Positions 1 to 8,332 are shown, counted from the first letter of the stretch. The stretch is DNA of 64,000 bases from Pseudomonas sp. GM48 (GCF_000282335.1 NZ_AKJM01000121.1:1-64000), one strand, 5' to 3'. Notes: generated by a model from the sequence alone, not told the origin. A program made the numbers and translations.

Positions 1-38
1 CGAACGCAGCCTCGCGGGCTCGGCAGCTGCTACAGATC
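1..38. repeat. Partial REP-like repeat at window edge
   Basis: The first bases read in reverse complement as CTGTAGCAGCTGCCGAGC followed by CGCGAGGCTGCG. I know this kind of short palindromic element from intergenic regions of fluorescent pseudomonads. It is a different family from the GGGAGCGGGCTTGCTCGCG repeats elsewhere in the window, and it is cut by the window start. The remaining bases up to the first gene (39-158) show nothing I can name. Confidence 0.45.
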
Positions 39-158
39 GCATTACCGTTTAACTGACTGGCATTAGGCCTAATGGCTCCTCATTCCCTTCGAAAATAGTG
101 GCTCCGCTGACCGCGGCCGACGGCTAGGGTGTAAAGACCTCAGCTCTCAGGATTCGCC

Positions 159-929
159 ATGCACCCGTACTTTTCCCTGCAAGGTCGCACCGCCCTGGTG
201 ACCGGCGGCACCCGTGGTATCGGCAAAATGATCGCCAAGGCCTACGTCGAGGCGGGTGCCACCGTGTACATCTGCGCCCGCGACGCCGAGGCCTGCCAGC
301 AAACCGCCGACGAACTCGGAGCACTTGGACGCTGCCACGCGATGGCGGCCGATCTCGCCACCGAAGAGGGCGTCCTGCAACTGACCACGCGCCTCGGCGA
401 GCAGATCTCCCATCTGGACATTCTGGTAAACAATGCCGGTACCACCTGGGGCGCGCCGCTGGAGAGCTACCCGATCAAGGGTTGGGAAAAAGTCATGCAG
501 CTCAACGTGACGTCGGTGTTCAACTGTATCCAGCAGTTCCTGCCGCTGCTGCGCAAGGCCGGTTCGGCGCAGAATCCGGCGCGGATCATCAACATTGGTT
601 CGGTGGCCGGGATTTCATCCTTCGGTGAACAGGCGTATGCCTACGGGCCGAGCAAGGCGGCACTGCATCAACTGTCGAGGATTCTGGCGCGCGAACTGGT
701 AAGCCAGCACATCAACGTCAATGTGATCGCCCCCGGGCGCTTTCCGAGCAAAATGACACGGCACATTGGCAATGATGAGCAGGCACTGGCCGAGGATACG
801 GCGCTGATCCCAATGAAGCGCTGGGGTCGCGAGGAAGAGATGGCGGCGCTGGCGATCAGCCTGGCGAGTACCGCTGGAGCTTACATGACCGGGAATATCA
901 TTCCGCTGGATGGCGGGTTCAGTCTCTGA
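159..929 (+). CDS. rhlG: SDR-family oxidoreductase, RhlG-like beta-ketoacyl reductase
   Basis: This 256-residue cytoplasmic protein is a classical short-chain dehydrogenase/reductase. It has the NADP-binding glycine motif TGGTRGIG (15-22), NNAG (91-94) and a catalytic triad of S148, Y162 and K166 in YGPSK. The N-terminus MHPYFSL and the whole reading frame closely resemble RhlG of P. aeruginosa, an NADPH-dependent beta-ketoacyl reductase linked to rhamnolipid and polyhydroxyalkanoate precursors. No rhlA/rhlB genes are present here, so a rhamnolipid role is not implied; a general 3-ketoacyl reductase is the safer reading. The ATG at 159 matches the family N-terminus. A REP pair follows the stop codon and separates the gene from trmO. 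Confidence 0.85.
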   Translation: MHPYFSLQGRTALVTGGTRGIGKMIAKAYVEAGATVYICARDAEACQQTADELGALGRCHAMAADLATEEGVLQLTTRLGEQISHLDILVNNAGTTWGAPLESYPIKGWEKVMQLNVTSVFNCIQQFLPLLRKAGSAQNPARIINIGSVAGISSFGEQAYAYGPSKAALHQLSRILARELVSQHINVNVIAPGRFPSKMTRHIGNDEQALAEDTALIPMKRWGREEEMAALAISLASTAGAYMTGNIIPLDGGFSL

Positions 930-944
930 AATCGGCGGCGCGGC

Positions 945-1037
945 CTTCGCGAGCAAGCCCGCTCCCACAGGGTTCTGGAGCGCACACAAAATTTTTGTCC
1001 ATCACAAAACCTGTGGGAGCGTGGCTTGCCCGCGATG
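945..1037. repeat. REP pair (BIME) between rhlG and trmO
   Basis: Two oppositely oriented REP units lie here: CTTCGCGAGCAAGCCCGCTC at about 945-968 and a divergent partner GTGGGAGCGTGGCTTGCCCG at about 1013-1032. The second arm carries substitutions (GTGGC for GGGC, CCCGC for CTCGC), so the pair is imperfect. Such elements are typical after gene ends in fluorescent pseudomonads. Confidence 0.85.
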
Positions 1038-1114
1038 ACGGACTGACAGGCGCCACCGGGCTAGAGGTCGCGTGGGTTATCATGCCTGCCTTCATTCCGC
1101 CTCGACCGTAAACC

Positions 1115-1813
1115 ATGACCTACAGCGTTTCCCCCATCGGCTTCGTGCGCTCCTGCTTCAAGGAGAAGTTCGCCATTCCGCGCCAACCGCAACTCGCCCC
1201 GGCCGCCCGCGGCGTGCTGGAACTGGTGGCGCCGTTCGATCAAGGGGATGCCGTGCAAGGTCTGGAGCAGGTCAGCCACGTGTGGCTGCTGTTCCTGTTC
1301 CACCAGGCTCTGGAGGAAAAGCCGCGCCTGAAGGTCCGCCCTCCTCGTCTCGGCGGCAATAAATCCATGGGCGTGTTTGCCACCCGCGCCACCCACCGCC
1401 CCAATGGCATTGGGCAATCAGTGGTGAAACTGGACAGGGTCGAAGCCAACCGCCTGTGGATCTCGGGCATCGATCTGCTGGATGGCACGCCGATTCTCGA
1501 TATCAAACCCTACGTGCCCTACGCCGACATCATCGATACCGCCGCCAACAGCATCGCCAGCGCCGCGCCGCTGCTGATTCCCGTGCAGTGGACGGATGCA
1601 GCGCTGCAACAGGCTCACGAGCATGCCCAGCGCCTTGAAGAGCCCTTGGTTGAGTTGATCGAGCAATGCCTGGCACAGGATCCACGCCCGGCCTACCAAA
1701 CGCCGGCACCTGAGCGGGAATACGGTGCGCAGTTCTGGGATCTGGATGTGCGTTGGCATTACCCGACACCGGAGCTGATCCGCGTCCTGGAAGTCATTCC
1801 CGCGAAAACCTGA
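1115..1813 (+). CDS. trmO: tRNA (m6t6A37) N6-methyltransferase TrmO
   Basis: A 232-residue member of the TrmO/TsaA (YaeB, UPF0066) family. The family uses SAM to methylate t6A at position 37 of some tRNAs reading ACN codons, which fine-tunes decoding. The N-terminal beta-barrel domain shows PIGFVRSCFKEKF (7-19), the central HRPNGIG motif and the family signature DLLDGTPILDIKPYVPYAD. The length matches other gamma-proteobacterial members, which add a C-terminal extension. The gene stands alone: a REP pair precedes it and a strong terminator follows it. The start at 1115 fits the family N-terminus. Confidence 0.9.
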   Translation: MTYSVSPIGFVRSCFKEKFAIPRQPQLAPAARGVLELVAPFDQGDAVQGLEQVSHVWLLFLFHQALEEKPRLKVRPPRLGGNKSMGVFATRATHRPNGIGQSVVKLDRVEANRLWISGIDLLDGTPILDIKPYVPYADIIDTAANSIASAAPLLIPVQWTDAALQQAHEHAQRLEEPLVELIEQCLAQDPRPAYQTPAPEREYGAQFWDLDVRWHYPTPELIRVLEVIPAKT

Positions 1814-1828
1814 ACGCCGAAAATGCAA

Positions 1829-1864
1829 AAAGCCCGCGCTGCCTTCACAGGCAACGCGGGCTTT
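1829..1864 (+). terminator. Rho-independent terminator after trmO
   Basis: AAAGCCCGCG pairs with CGCGGGCTTT around an inner CTGCC/GGCA mini-stem, followed by a T-containing stretch. It sits 16 bp after the trmO stop codon. Confidence 0.8.
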
Positions 1865-1871
1865 GGCTTTA

Positions 1872-1962
1872 TGTGGGAGCGGGCTTGCTCGCGAAAGCGA
1901 TTTACAACTCAACGATGATGTTGAATGCCAATCCGTCTTCGCGAGCAAGCCCGCTCCCACAG
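1872..1962. repeat. REP pair (BIME) between trmO and fpr
   Basis: GTGGGAGCGGGCTTGCTCGC at 1873-1892 faces its inverted copy GCGAGCAAGCCCGCTCCCAC at 1941-1960, with about 48 bp between. The pair lies between the convergent ends of trmO and fpr. Confidence 0.9.
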
Positions 1963-1970
1963 GGTTCCGC

Positions 1971-2750
1971 TTACTTCTCGACGAATGCACGCTCGATCAG
2001 GTAATCACCCGGCTCGCGCATCCGCGGCGAAACCTTCAGGCCGAAGCTATTCAGCACTTCGCTGGTTTCGTCGAGCATGCTCGGACTGCCGCACAGCATG
2101 GCGCGATCGTCCTGCGGGTTGATCGGTGGCAGACCGATGTCGCTGAACAGCTTGCCGCTGCGCATCAGGTCGGTCAGGCGACCTTCGTTCTCGAACGGCT
2201 CGCGGGTCACGGTCGGGTAGTAGATCAACTTGTCACGCAGCGCTTCGCCGAAGAATTCGTTCTGCGGCAGGTGCTCGGTGATGAACTCGCGGTAAGCGAC
2301 TTCGTTGACGTAACGTACGCCGTGGCACAGGATCACTTTTTCGAAACGCTCGTAGGTTTCCGGGTCCTGGATGACGCTCATGAATGGCGCCAGACCGGTA
2401 CCGGTGCTCAGCAGGTACAAATGTTTGCCAGGCTTCAAGTCATCCAGTACCAGCGTGCCGGTAGGCTTCTTGCTGATGATGATCTCGTCGCCTTCCTTCA
2501 GATGCTGCAACTGCGAAGTCAGCGGACCATCAGGCACCTTGATGCTGAAGAACTCGAGATGCTCTTCCCAGTTCGGGCTGGCAATCGAGTAAGCGCGCAT
2601 AAGCGGGCGGCCGTTGGGCTGTTGCAGGCCGATCATCACGAACTGACCGTTCTCGAAGCGCAGGCCCGGGTCGCGGGTGCACTTGAAGCTGAACAGAGTG
2701 TCGTTCCAGTGGTGAACACTGAGGACACGCTCGTGGTTCATGTTGCTCAT
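1971..2750 (-). CDS. fpr: Ferredoxin--NADP+ reductase Fpr
   Basis: This 259-residue flavoprotein exchanges electrons between NADPH and ferredoxin/flavodoxin and takes part in the oxidative stress and iron-sulfur response. The FAD-binding motif is RAYSIAS (52-58) and the NADP-binding loop is GTGLAP (117-122). The chain ends in FVEK, as is usual for bacterial-type FPRs of pseudomonads. I chose the ATG at 2750 over an upstream in-frame ATG at 2831 because CAGGAG lies just upstream and MSNMNHERVL is the normal N-terminus. The gene is divergent from finR, whose product in P. putida activates fpr under superoxide stress, so the 145-bp gap is the expected control region. Confidence 0.95.
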   Translation of the reverse strand: MSNMNHERVLSVHHWNDTLFSFKCTRDPGLRFENGQFVMIGLQQPNGRPLMRAYSIASPNWEEHLEFFSIKVPDGPLTSQLQHLKEGDEIIISKKPTGTLVLDDLKPGKHLYLLSTGTGLAPFMSVIQDPETYERFEKVILCHGVRYVNEVAYREFITEHLPQNEFFGEALRDKLIYYPTVTREPFENEGRLTDLMRSGKLFSDIGLPPINPQDDRAMLCGSPSMLDETSEVLNSFGLKVSPRMREPGDYLIERAFVEK

Positions 2751-2895
2751 GTACGTGGGACTCCTGGAGATTTGTCTGCGCGTGTTCGGTGTGCTCTGCA
2801 AGAAAGCCAGCTCTGCGCAATTGCATCGCATTCTAAAGGCAGAGACAATATCTGTTAAATGGATTATTAAGATAAGGGTTATCGGTTATATCGAT

Positions 2896-3822
2896 ATGCG
2901 ATTTACTCTCCGTCAACTTCAAGTATTCGTCGCCGTCGCCCAGCAGGAAAGCGTGTCCCGTGCTGCGGGCCTGCTCAACCTCTCGCAATCGGCGGCGAGC
3001 ACCTCGATCACCGAGCTGGAGCGCCAGTGCAGCTGCCAGTTGTTCGACCGTGCCGGCAAACGGTTGAGCCTGAACGCCCTCGGCAAACAACTGTTGCCGC
3101 AAGCCGTCGCGCTGCTGGACCAGGCCAAGGAAATCGAAGACCTGCTCAATGGCAAGTCCGGTTTCGGCTCGCTGGCCGTGGGCGCGACCCTGACCATCGG
3201 CAATTACCTGGCCACCCTGCTTATCGGCAGCTTCATGCAGCGCCATCCGGAAAGCCAGGTGAAGCTGCACGTGCAGAACACTGCCAATATCGTGCAACAA
3301 GTGGCCCACTATGAAATTGATCTGGGTCTGATCGAAGGTGACTGCAGTCACCCGGACATCGAAGTACAAAGCTGGGTCGAGGACGAATTGGTGGTGTTTT
3401 GCGCCCCCCAGCATCCGCTGGCCAAGCGCGGCACGGCCTCCATGGACGAGTTGAGCCACGAAGCCTGGATCTTGCGCGAACAGGGATCCGGCACGCGGTT
3501 GACCTTCGATCAAGCCATGCGCCATCACCGCACTTCTTTAAATATCCGCCTGGAGCTTGAGCACACCGAAGCGATCAAACGCGCAGTGGAGTCAGGTTTG
3601 GGGATTGGCTGTATTTCCAGGCTGGCATTGCGCGACGCATTCCGCCGCGGCAGCCTGGTGCCTGTCGAGACGCCGGATCTGGATCTGGCGCGACAGTTTT
3701 ACTTCATCTGGCATAAACAGAAATATCAGACATCGGCGATGCGCGAGTTTCTCGATCTGTGCCGCGCCTTCACCGCCGGGGTTCAGCGCAGCGACGAGAT
3801 CGTGCTGCCGACGATCGCTTAG
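2896..3822 (+). CDS. finR: LysR-type regulator FinR
   Basis: A 308-residue LysR-type transcription factor with an N-terminal winged helix-turn-helix (about residues 1-60, beginning MRFTLRQLQVF) and a C-terminal co-inducer domain. Its position divergent from fpr and its sequence match FinR of P. putida, the redox-responsive activator of fpr. I set the start at 2896; an in-frame ATG at 2740 would add 52 residues of non-family sequence and would overlap fpr. The stop codon (3820-3822) overlaps the dgkA stop by 3 bp in tail-to-tail orientation. Confidence 0.9.
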   Translation: MRFTLRQLQVFVAVAQQESVSRAAGLLNLSQSAASTSITELERQCSCQLFDRAGKRLSLNALGKQLLPQAVALLDQAKEIEDLLNGKSGFGSLAVGATLTIGNYLATLLIGSFMQRHPESQVKLHVQNTANIVQQVAHYEIDLGLIEGDCSHPDIEVQSWVEDELVVFCAPQHPLAKRGTASMDELSHEAWILREQGSGTRLTFDQAMRHHRTSLNIRLELEHTEAIKRAVESGLGIGCISRLALRDAFRRGSLVPVETPDLDLARQFYFIWHKQKYQTSAMREFLDLCRAFTAGVQRSDEIVLPTIA

Positions 3823-4181
3823 AGCAGAATCACCGCCCACACCAGGGCAATCATGCTCAATGCCACGAGCTGGGCGGCACTGCCCATGTCCTTGGCATTC
3901 TTTGACAGCGGGTGCCGTTCAAGGGAAATGCGGTCGATGGCCGCTTCCACGGCCGAGTTGAGCAACTCGACAATTAGCGCCAACAGGCAGACCGCGATCA
4001 ACAACGCCCGTTCGACCCGGCTGACATTCAGGAAGAACGACAAAGGAATCAGGATGACGTTGAGCAATACCAGTTGCCGAAAGGCTGCTTCTCCGGTGAA
4101 GGCTGCGCGCAGGCCGTCCAGCGAATAACCGGAAGCATTGAGAATTCGTTTCAGGCCGGTCTGGCCTTTGAAAGGTGACAT
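3819..4181 (-). CDS. dgkA: Diacylglycerol kinase DgkA
   Basis: A 120-residue, three-helix inner-membrane enzyme that phosphorylates diacylglycerol to phosphatidic acid, recycling lipid released during envelope glycan synthesis. The diagnostic cytoplasmic motif ELLNSAVEAAIDR is present, and hydrophobic segments near LVLLNVILIPLSFFL, LLIAVCLLALIV and MIALVWAVIL form the three membrane spans. I start at ATG 4181 (MSPFKGQTGL), the usual Pseudomonas N-terminus; a TTG six codons upstream (4199) is the alternative, and neither has a clear Shine-Dalgarno sequence. It lies 75 bp downstream of erdR, an arrangement I recall from P. aeruginosa. Confidence 0.93.
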   Translation of the reverse strand: MSPFKGQTGLKRILNASGYSLDGLRAAFTGEAAFRQLVLLNVILIPLSFFLNVSRVERALLIAVCLLALIVELLNSAVEAAIDRISLERHPLSKNAKDMGSAAQLVALSMIALVWAVILL

Positions 4182-4256
4182 AGAGTGGGCAACTGACAAA
4201 AAAGAAGTGGGAAAGCTAGTTCAACCAAAGTCAAAAAAGCGTGAAGTTGCCAGCCA

Positions 4257-4907
4257 TTAATGGCTGGAAATTGACTCAAGTTGTTGCAAGAGCAGCGCAG
4301 CCTGGGTCCGGGTCCGCACATTCAGTTTACGGAAAATCGCGGTCACGTGCGCCTTGATAGTCGCCTCGGAAACACTCAACTCGTAGGCGATCTGCTTGTT
4401 CAGCAAACCTTCGCAGACCATGGTCAGCACCCGGAATTGCTGCGGCGTCAGACTGGCGAGGCCTTCGCTGGCCGCCTTGGCCTCCGCTGAGACGCTGACC
4501 GCTTCGAACGCCTGCGGTGGCCAGAACACATCACCATCAAGGACCGCCCGCACGGCTTTCTGGATCACGCTCAAGTCGCTGGATTTGGGAATGAAGCCAC
4601 TGGCGCCGAATTCACGAGACTTGACCATGATGGTCGACTCTTCCTGGGCCGAGACCATGACCACCGGAATCTGCGGGTACTGACCGCGTAGCAGGACCAG
4701 CCCGGAAAAACCATAGGCCCCCGGCATGTTCAGGTCCAACAGTACCAAATCCCAATCGGACTTTTCCGTCAGGCGCACTTCCAGTTCGGCGATGCTCGCC
4801 ACTTCCACCAGGCGCACATCCGGGCCAAGGCCGAGGGTCAGCGCTTGATGCAAGGCACTACGAAAAAGTGGGTGGTCATCGGCAATCAGGATTTCGTATG
4901 TGGCCAT
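4257..4907 (-). CDS. erdR: NarL/LuxR-type response regulator ErdR
   Basis: This 216-residue two-component response regulator has an N-terminal receiver domain with the acidic pair D10-D11, phospho-acceptor D58 in LLDLNMPG and a conserved lysine in GFIPKSS. A C-terminal LuxR-type helix-turn-helix (about 150-210) carries the motif LNKQIAYELSVSEATIKAHV. The sequence and the dgkA neighbour match ErdR (PA3604) of P. aeruginosa, reported to regulate ethanol and acetate metabolism. No partner histidine kinase lies in the window, so it is an orphan here. The 4908-5123 region upstream holds its promoter and nothing else I recognise. Confidence 0.88.
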   Translation of the reverse strand: MATYEILIADDHPLFRSALHQALTLGLGPDVRLVEVASIAELEVRLTEKSDWDLVLLDLNMPGAYGFSGLVLLRGQYPQIPVVMVSAQEESTIMVKSREFGASGFIPKSSDLSVIQKAVRAVLDGDVFWPPQAFEAVSVSAEAKAASEGLASLTPQQFRVLTMVCEGLLNKQIAYELSVSEATIKAHVTAIFRKLNVRTRTQAALLLQQLESISSH

Positions 4908-5123
4908 TTTTCAAATGATCCTGTTTTTCATGGAGCGCCCGATGCATTCGGACCTCGCCAAAGCAACTCAAGGCACAGCCACGGAGCTGCACTGACAAGG
5001 CACGCTCAACGCAAAACCGCGTTGCAAACTCTGGCTGCACCCTGATCGGCGCCAAGCATGCCCAGCGAAGCCAGGGTGGTCAAGCAGCATGGCCAGGACA
5101 CTTTATTGCAGCATGCGCAACAA

Positions 5124-5882
5124 TCAGTCCATCAACGGACTTGCCGACTGAACATAGGGCATTAACTCGGCATGCGCCGGGGTCGAAACGTTCATTTCCA
5201 GCTGATGTTTGGCATCGAGGTAATGCTGGCTGAACACATCGAAATAGGCGTCCAGCGCCGATGCAGCGGCCACATCGCCTGCAAGATCGAGGCACAGCGC
5301 GGCAACCTCCGCCGTACACAGATGTTCGCTGCGGGTTGATCGGCGCAAGCGGTAACGGGAGAGCTTCTCGGGCAACAGACTGAGGATCGGCAGTCGGTCG
5401 AAATAGGGGCTCTTGCGAAAGATCTTCCGCGCTTCGGTCCAGGTCGCATCCAACAGAATGAACAACGGGCGCCTGGTGCCATCGACGTCCACGCTGTTTG
5501 TCACACGCTCAGGCTCGACGTACTCACCTGGAAACACCAGGTACGGCTGCCATTGCGGGTCGGACAACAGCGCCAGCAACTGCGGATCGACCTCGGTACG
5601 GGACCAGATGAAGGCATGATTGTCAGGCACCACATCGGCGATCAGCCAACCGGTGTTGCTCGGCTTGAAGACTTCCTTGTTGGTCATGATCAGGCACACG
5701 CCAGAGCGGGTTTCGACCTGCGGACGCCATGCGCACAGGCAGTGGCTCTCGATCACGCGGCAATCACGGCAACGCGGGGCGCGCCAGCCACGGGCCTGAA
5801 TCGGCTTGATGCCCTCCTCCTCACGCTGGTCGCGCAGGCGGGCTACAGCATTCAATGCAAATTGCGCGCAGGCACGGCTCAT
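5124..5882 (-). CDS. DTW-domain tRNA-uridine aminocarboxypropyltransferase
   Basis: A protein of about 252 residues with the DTW domain (TapT/YfiP family), which transfers the 3-amino-3-carboxypropyl group of SAM to a tRNA uridine. An N-terminal cysteine cluster (CRDCRVIESHCLC) probably binds metal. The signature LLDATWTEARKIFRKSPY follows, with a downstream SRYRLRRS basic patch. I place the start at ATG 5882 (MSRACAQ); a TTG at 5900 would add six residues. Neither start has a convincing Shine-Dalgarno sequence, so the N-terminus is uncertain. The gene is divergent from the secreted-protein gene at 6071. Confidence 0.8.
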   Translation of the reverse strand: MSRACAQFALNAVARLRDQREEEGIKPIQARGWRAPRCRDCRVIESHCLCAWRPQVETRSGVCLIMTNKEVFKPSNTGWLIADVVPDNHAFIWSRTEVDPQLLALLSDPQWQPYLVFPGEYVEPERVTNSVDVDGTRRPLFILLDATWTEARKIFRKSPYFDRLPILSLLPEKLSRYRLRRSTRSEHLCTAEVAALCLDLAGDVAAASALDAYFDVFSQHYLDAKHQLEMNVSTPAHAELMPYVQSASPLMD

Positions 5883-6070
5883 CGCGGGCAACGCCGACAA
5901 AAAACGGAAATCGACACGAAAAACACTCGACAGGGTAAAAAGTGCCAGCAGTTTACCAGACCGCCCGGCGCAAGCCTGTACCGTCCAGCCCGCCTCCCCT
6001 ATAATTCGCCGCCACTGAACGCACAGTCACGTGACGGGTCCAACCCCCATCACTGAACCAGGAGAGTTTC

Positions 6071-6493
6071 ATGCTGCGCCTTATCGTTCCTACCGCGGCC
6101 ATTTTGCTGGCGTCGTCCTTCAACGCCCAGGCTGCGTCCTTGAAAGACACGGAACTGAACAAAATGCTGCAAAACGTTGCCACCCAGAGCAGCGTCGGCA
6201 CTCCACGAGCGATCAACGAAGACATACTCGATCAAGGCTACACCGTTGAAGGCAAACAGTTGATCAACCATCTGAGCGTGCAGAGCAGCCACGCCGACAA
6301 GATGCGTGCAGACCCGAAAGCCGTGTACTTTCAGTTGGGAGCGTCTGTCTGCAGAAACGAAGGCTTTCGCAAGCTGATGGCCAAGGGCGCGATCATGCGC
6401 TACGACTTCACCGAGGTGAAGACCAACCGCCCGGTCGGCTCCGCAAGCTTCCAGGAATCGGATTGCCTGCAACCGGCCAAGAAGAAAAAGTAA
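6071..6493 (+). CDS. Small secreted protein, PA3611-like
   Basis: A 140-residue protein with a signal peptide (about 1-21, cleavage near NAQA-AS), so it is exported to the periplasm or beyond. The mature part includes SVGTPRAINEDILDQGYTVEG and two cysteines (in ASVCRN and ESDCLQ) that could form a disulfide. It ends in a lysine-rich tail. It resembles, from memory, PA3611 of P. aeruginosa, a structurally solved protein described as quorum-sensing regulated; the biochemical function is unknown. A good Shine-Dalgarno sequence (CCAGGAGAG) precedes the ATG. Its TAA is directly followed by the stop codon of the convergent ORF on the other strand, with no base between. Confidence 0.8.
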   Translation: MLRLIVPTAAILLASSFNAQAASLKDTELNKMLQNVATQSSVGTPRAINEDILDQGYTVEGKQLINHLSVQSSHADKMRADPKAVYFQLGASVCRNEGFRKLMAKGAIMRYDFTEVKTNRPVGSASFQESDCLQPAKKKK

Positions 6494-6688
6494 TCACCGG
6501 GAATTGGCGCGCCGCTGTTCATCTTCGGCGCGCAATTCTGCCAACAGCGCCTGCAAGTAATGTGAACGGCGTTCGCCGCCGCGTAAACGCCGGCAGCACT
6601 CCTCTTCGAGACTCAAGTGATTGGTCTCGGCTGATGTCTTCAGCAATCGATACAGTTGCGTATCGATCTCCAGAACGACTCTGGCCAT
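6494..6688 (-). CDS. Short ribbon-helix-helix-like protein
   Basis: A predicted 64-residue protein starting MARVVLEIDTQLYRLLKTSA. A short beta-like stretch (RVVLEID) precedes two amphipathic helices and a very charged C-terminus rich in Arg and Glu. This pattern recalls FitA/Arc-type ribbon-helix-helix DNA-binding proteins. No toxin gene lies beside it, so an antitoxin role has no support. The ATG at 6688 has a strong Shine-Dalgarno sequence (GGAGGCGG), which favours it over the in-frame start at 6712 and argues that the ORF is real. The family assignment is tentative. Confidence 0.6.
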   Translation of the reverse strand: MARVVLEIDTQLYRLLKTSAETNHLSLEEECCRRLRGGERRSHYLQALLAELRAEDEQRRANSR

Positions 6689-7014
6689 GGTTCCCGCCTC
6701 CCTGCACCCCACTCATTATTGAGTGATAAATCCTTGAACCCGTTTGTACTGTGCGCCCTGCCGTTGACGCAAAGTTGTCGTGTGACGCCTGTAACTTAGT
6801 AAATCAGAGTGCCGCACATACGACGTACGTTCAGACGAGCGGTGAAAGCACCTTGCAAATCGTCAATAAGCGGTTGCCAGGAAAGACTTTGTGGCGCAAT
6901 GATCAAGTCAGCGCAAATCACTGTGAAGGTCTAGATTTCAGGGTATCAACGTTTACTTTTTCAGGGCTGGAAAGGGGCTGCCCGTCGCTTGTCGTGTTGT
7001 GCGAACGTTTCTTT
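6689..7014. other. Intergenic stretch with no recognised gene
   Basis: This region separates the divergent RHH-like ORF and the LOG gene and must hold both promoters. I see no convincing ORF, terminator or known RNA. Its base composition is lower in G+C than the flanks. Confidence 0.4.
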
Positions 7015-7138
7015 CATCCAAGGGAAAAACAGAGCCTGTTTGGATGATCCGATGCCTTTCGGATCAAGTAGATCGCCCAGGCACGGGCCTGGGCAGACAG
7101 CGACACATGATGTGTCGTGGCACCGACGCAAGTTCTCG
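7015..7138 (+). promoter_or_regulatory. Multi-hairpin leader upstream of the LOG gene
   Basis: Four consecutive perfect stems occur: CATCCAA/TTGGATG (7015-7046), GATCCGA/TCGGATC (7046-7065), GCCCAGGC/GCCTGGGC (7075-7094) and CGACACA/TGTGTCG (7101-7117). A weaker CTCGG/CCGAG follows around 7133-7143. The set ends about 30-50 bp before the Shine-Dalgarno sequence AAGGAGAAG of the gene at 7171. None of the stems has a U-tract, so they are not ordinary terminators. They may be a structured 5' leader or part of a small RNA; I do not recognise a known family. Confidence 0.5.
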
Positions 7139-7170
7139 GGCCGAGGGTTCTGTGCAGAAGGAGAAGTTGA

Positions 7171-8289
7171 ATGCCTTACCAACCGAATGACCTCCTGAGC
7201 CGTCATTTTGAAGAGAGCGGCCATGACCTCATCAGCAAGGTCGAAGAACAACTCAAGCTGATTTCACCCAACAGCCCGAACATCCCGATCTACCGCGACA
7301 TGATCCTGACCGTGCTGCGCATGGCCCAGGAAGACCACAATCGCTGGAATGCCAAAATCACCCTGCAAGCCTTGCGTGAGCTGGAGCAGGCTTTCCGCGT
7401 GCTCGAACAATTCAAGGGGCGACGTAAAGTCACGGTGTTCGGCTCGGCCCGCACCCCCATGGAACATCCGCTCTACAGCATGGCCCGGGAGCTCGGCGCC
7501 GCGCTGGCGCGCTCGGATATGATGGTCATTACCGGCGCCGGTGGCGGCATCATGGCCGCGGCTCATGAAGGAGCAGGCCTGACGCACAGCCTGGGGTTCA
7601 ATATCACCCTGCCCTTCGAACAGCATGCCAACCCCACGGTCGACGGCACGACCAACCTGCTGCCGTTCCATTTTTTCTTCACCCGCAAGCTGTTCTTCGT
7701 CAAGGAAGCCGACGCCCTGGTGCTGTGCCCGGGCGGCTTCGGTACGCTGGATGAAGCGCTGGAAGTGCTGACGCTAATCCAGACCGGCAAGAGCCCATTG
7801 GTGCCAGTGGTGCTACTGGATGCACCGGGCGGCAAATTCTGGCAAGGCGCGCTGGACTTCATTCATCAGCAACTGGAGGAAAACGGTTACATCCTGCCCA
7901 CTGACATGAAGCTGGTGAGACTGGTCTACAGCGTCGAAGAAGCGGTGGAGCACATTAACCAGTTCTACAGCAACTTCCACTCCAGTCGCTGGCTCAAGCA
8001 TCAGTTCCTGATTCGCATGAATCACACACTCAACGACCGGGCACTCGAGCATATGCAGGAGGCTTTCGCCGACCTGTGTCTGAGCGATCATTTCCATCAG
8101 CACGCTCACACTGGCGAGGCACATGACGAAGCCGAATTCAGCCACCTGGTGCGGCTGGTCTTCAACTTCAACGCCCGCAACCATGGCCGCCTACGCGAAC
8201 TTGTGGACTACATCAACCTGCCGGAAAACTGGACACCATCAAAACCCCAGGTACAGCAGCGTACGCGGGAGTCGTCAAAGGTTACGTGA
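7171..8289 (+). CDS. LOG-family Rossmann-fold protein
   Basis: A 372-residue protein of the LOG/TIGR00730 superfamily, related to nucleotide 5'-monophosphate phosphoribohydrolases. The core Rossmann domain (about 85-270) carries VFGSAR, GAGGGIMAAAHEGA and the signature PGGFGTLDE at about 187-195. It is longer than LonelyGuy enzymes (about 190 residues) because of extra N- and C-terminal helical regions, and shorter than E. coli PpnN (about 454). A base-releasing nucleosidase activity on nucleoside monophosphates is the family expectation; the substrate cannot be read from the sequence. The start codon follows AAGGAGAAG by a few bases. A hairpin-rich leader precedes the gene and a bidirectional terminator follows it. 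Confidence 0.85.
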   Translation: MPYQPNDLLSRHFEESGHDLISKVEEQLKLISPNSPNIPIYRDMILTVLRMAQEDHNRWNAKITLQALRELEQAFRVLEQFKGRRKVTVFGSARTPMEHPLYSMARELGAALARSDMMVITGAGGGIMAAAHEGAGLTHSLGFNITLPFEQHANPTVDGTTNLLPFHFFFTRKLFFVKEADALVLCPGGFGTLDEALEVLTLIQTGKSPLVPVVLLDAPGGKFWQGALDFIHQQLEENGYILPTDMKLVRLVYSVEEAVEHINQFYSNFHSSRWLKHQFLIRMNHTLNDRALEHMQEAFADLCLSDHFHQHAHTGEAHDEAEFSHLVRLVFNFNARNHGRLRELVDYINLPENWTPSKPQVQQRTRESSKVT

Positions 8290-8298
8290 GGCATAAAA

Positions 8299-8328
8299 AA
8301 ACGGCCCGCTAGAAATAGCGGGCCGTTT
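8299..8328. terminator. Bidirectional terminator between LOG gene and recX
   Basis: A perfect 13-bp stem (AAACGGCCCGCTA with its complement) encloses a GAAA tetraloop. A-rich sequence on one side and TTTC on the other allow termination of both convergent genes. Confidence 0.9.
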
Positions 8329-8332
8329 CAGT

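Noticed and set aside
1863..2858. 331-codon plus-strand open frame over fpr
   Set aside because: It begins inside a REP element and mirrors fpr, which has all FNR motifs.
4908..5123. Possible small gene between erdR and the DTW gene
   Set aside because: Short frames there have no ribosome-binding site or recognisable sequence; the gap is read as the erdR promoter region.
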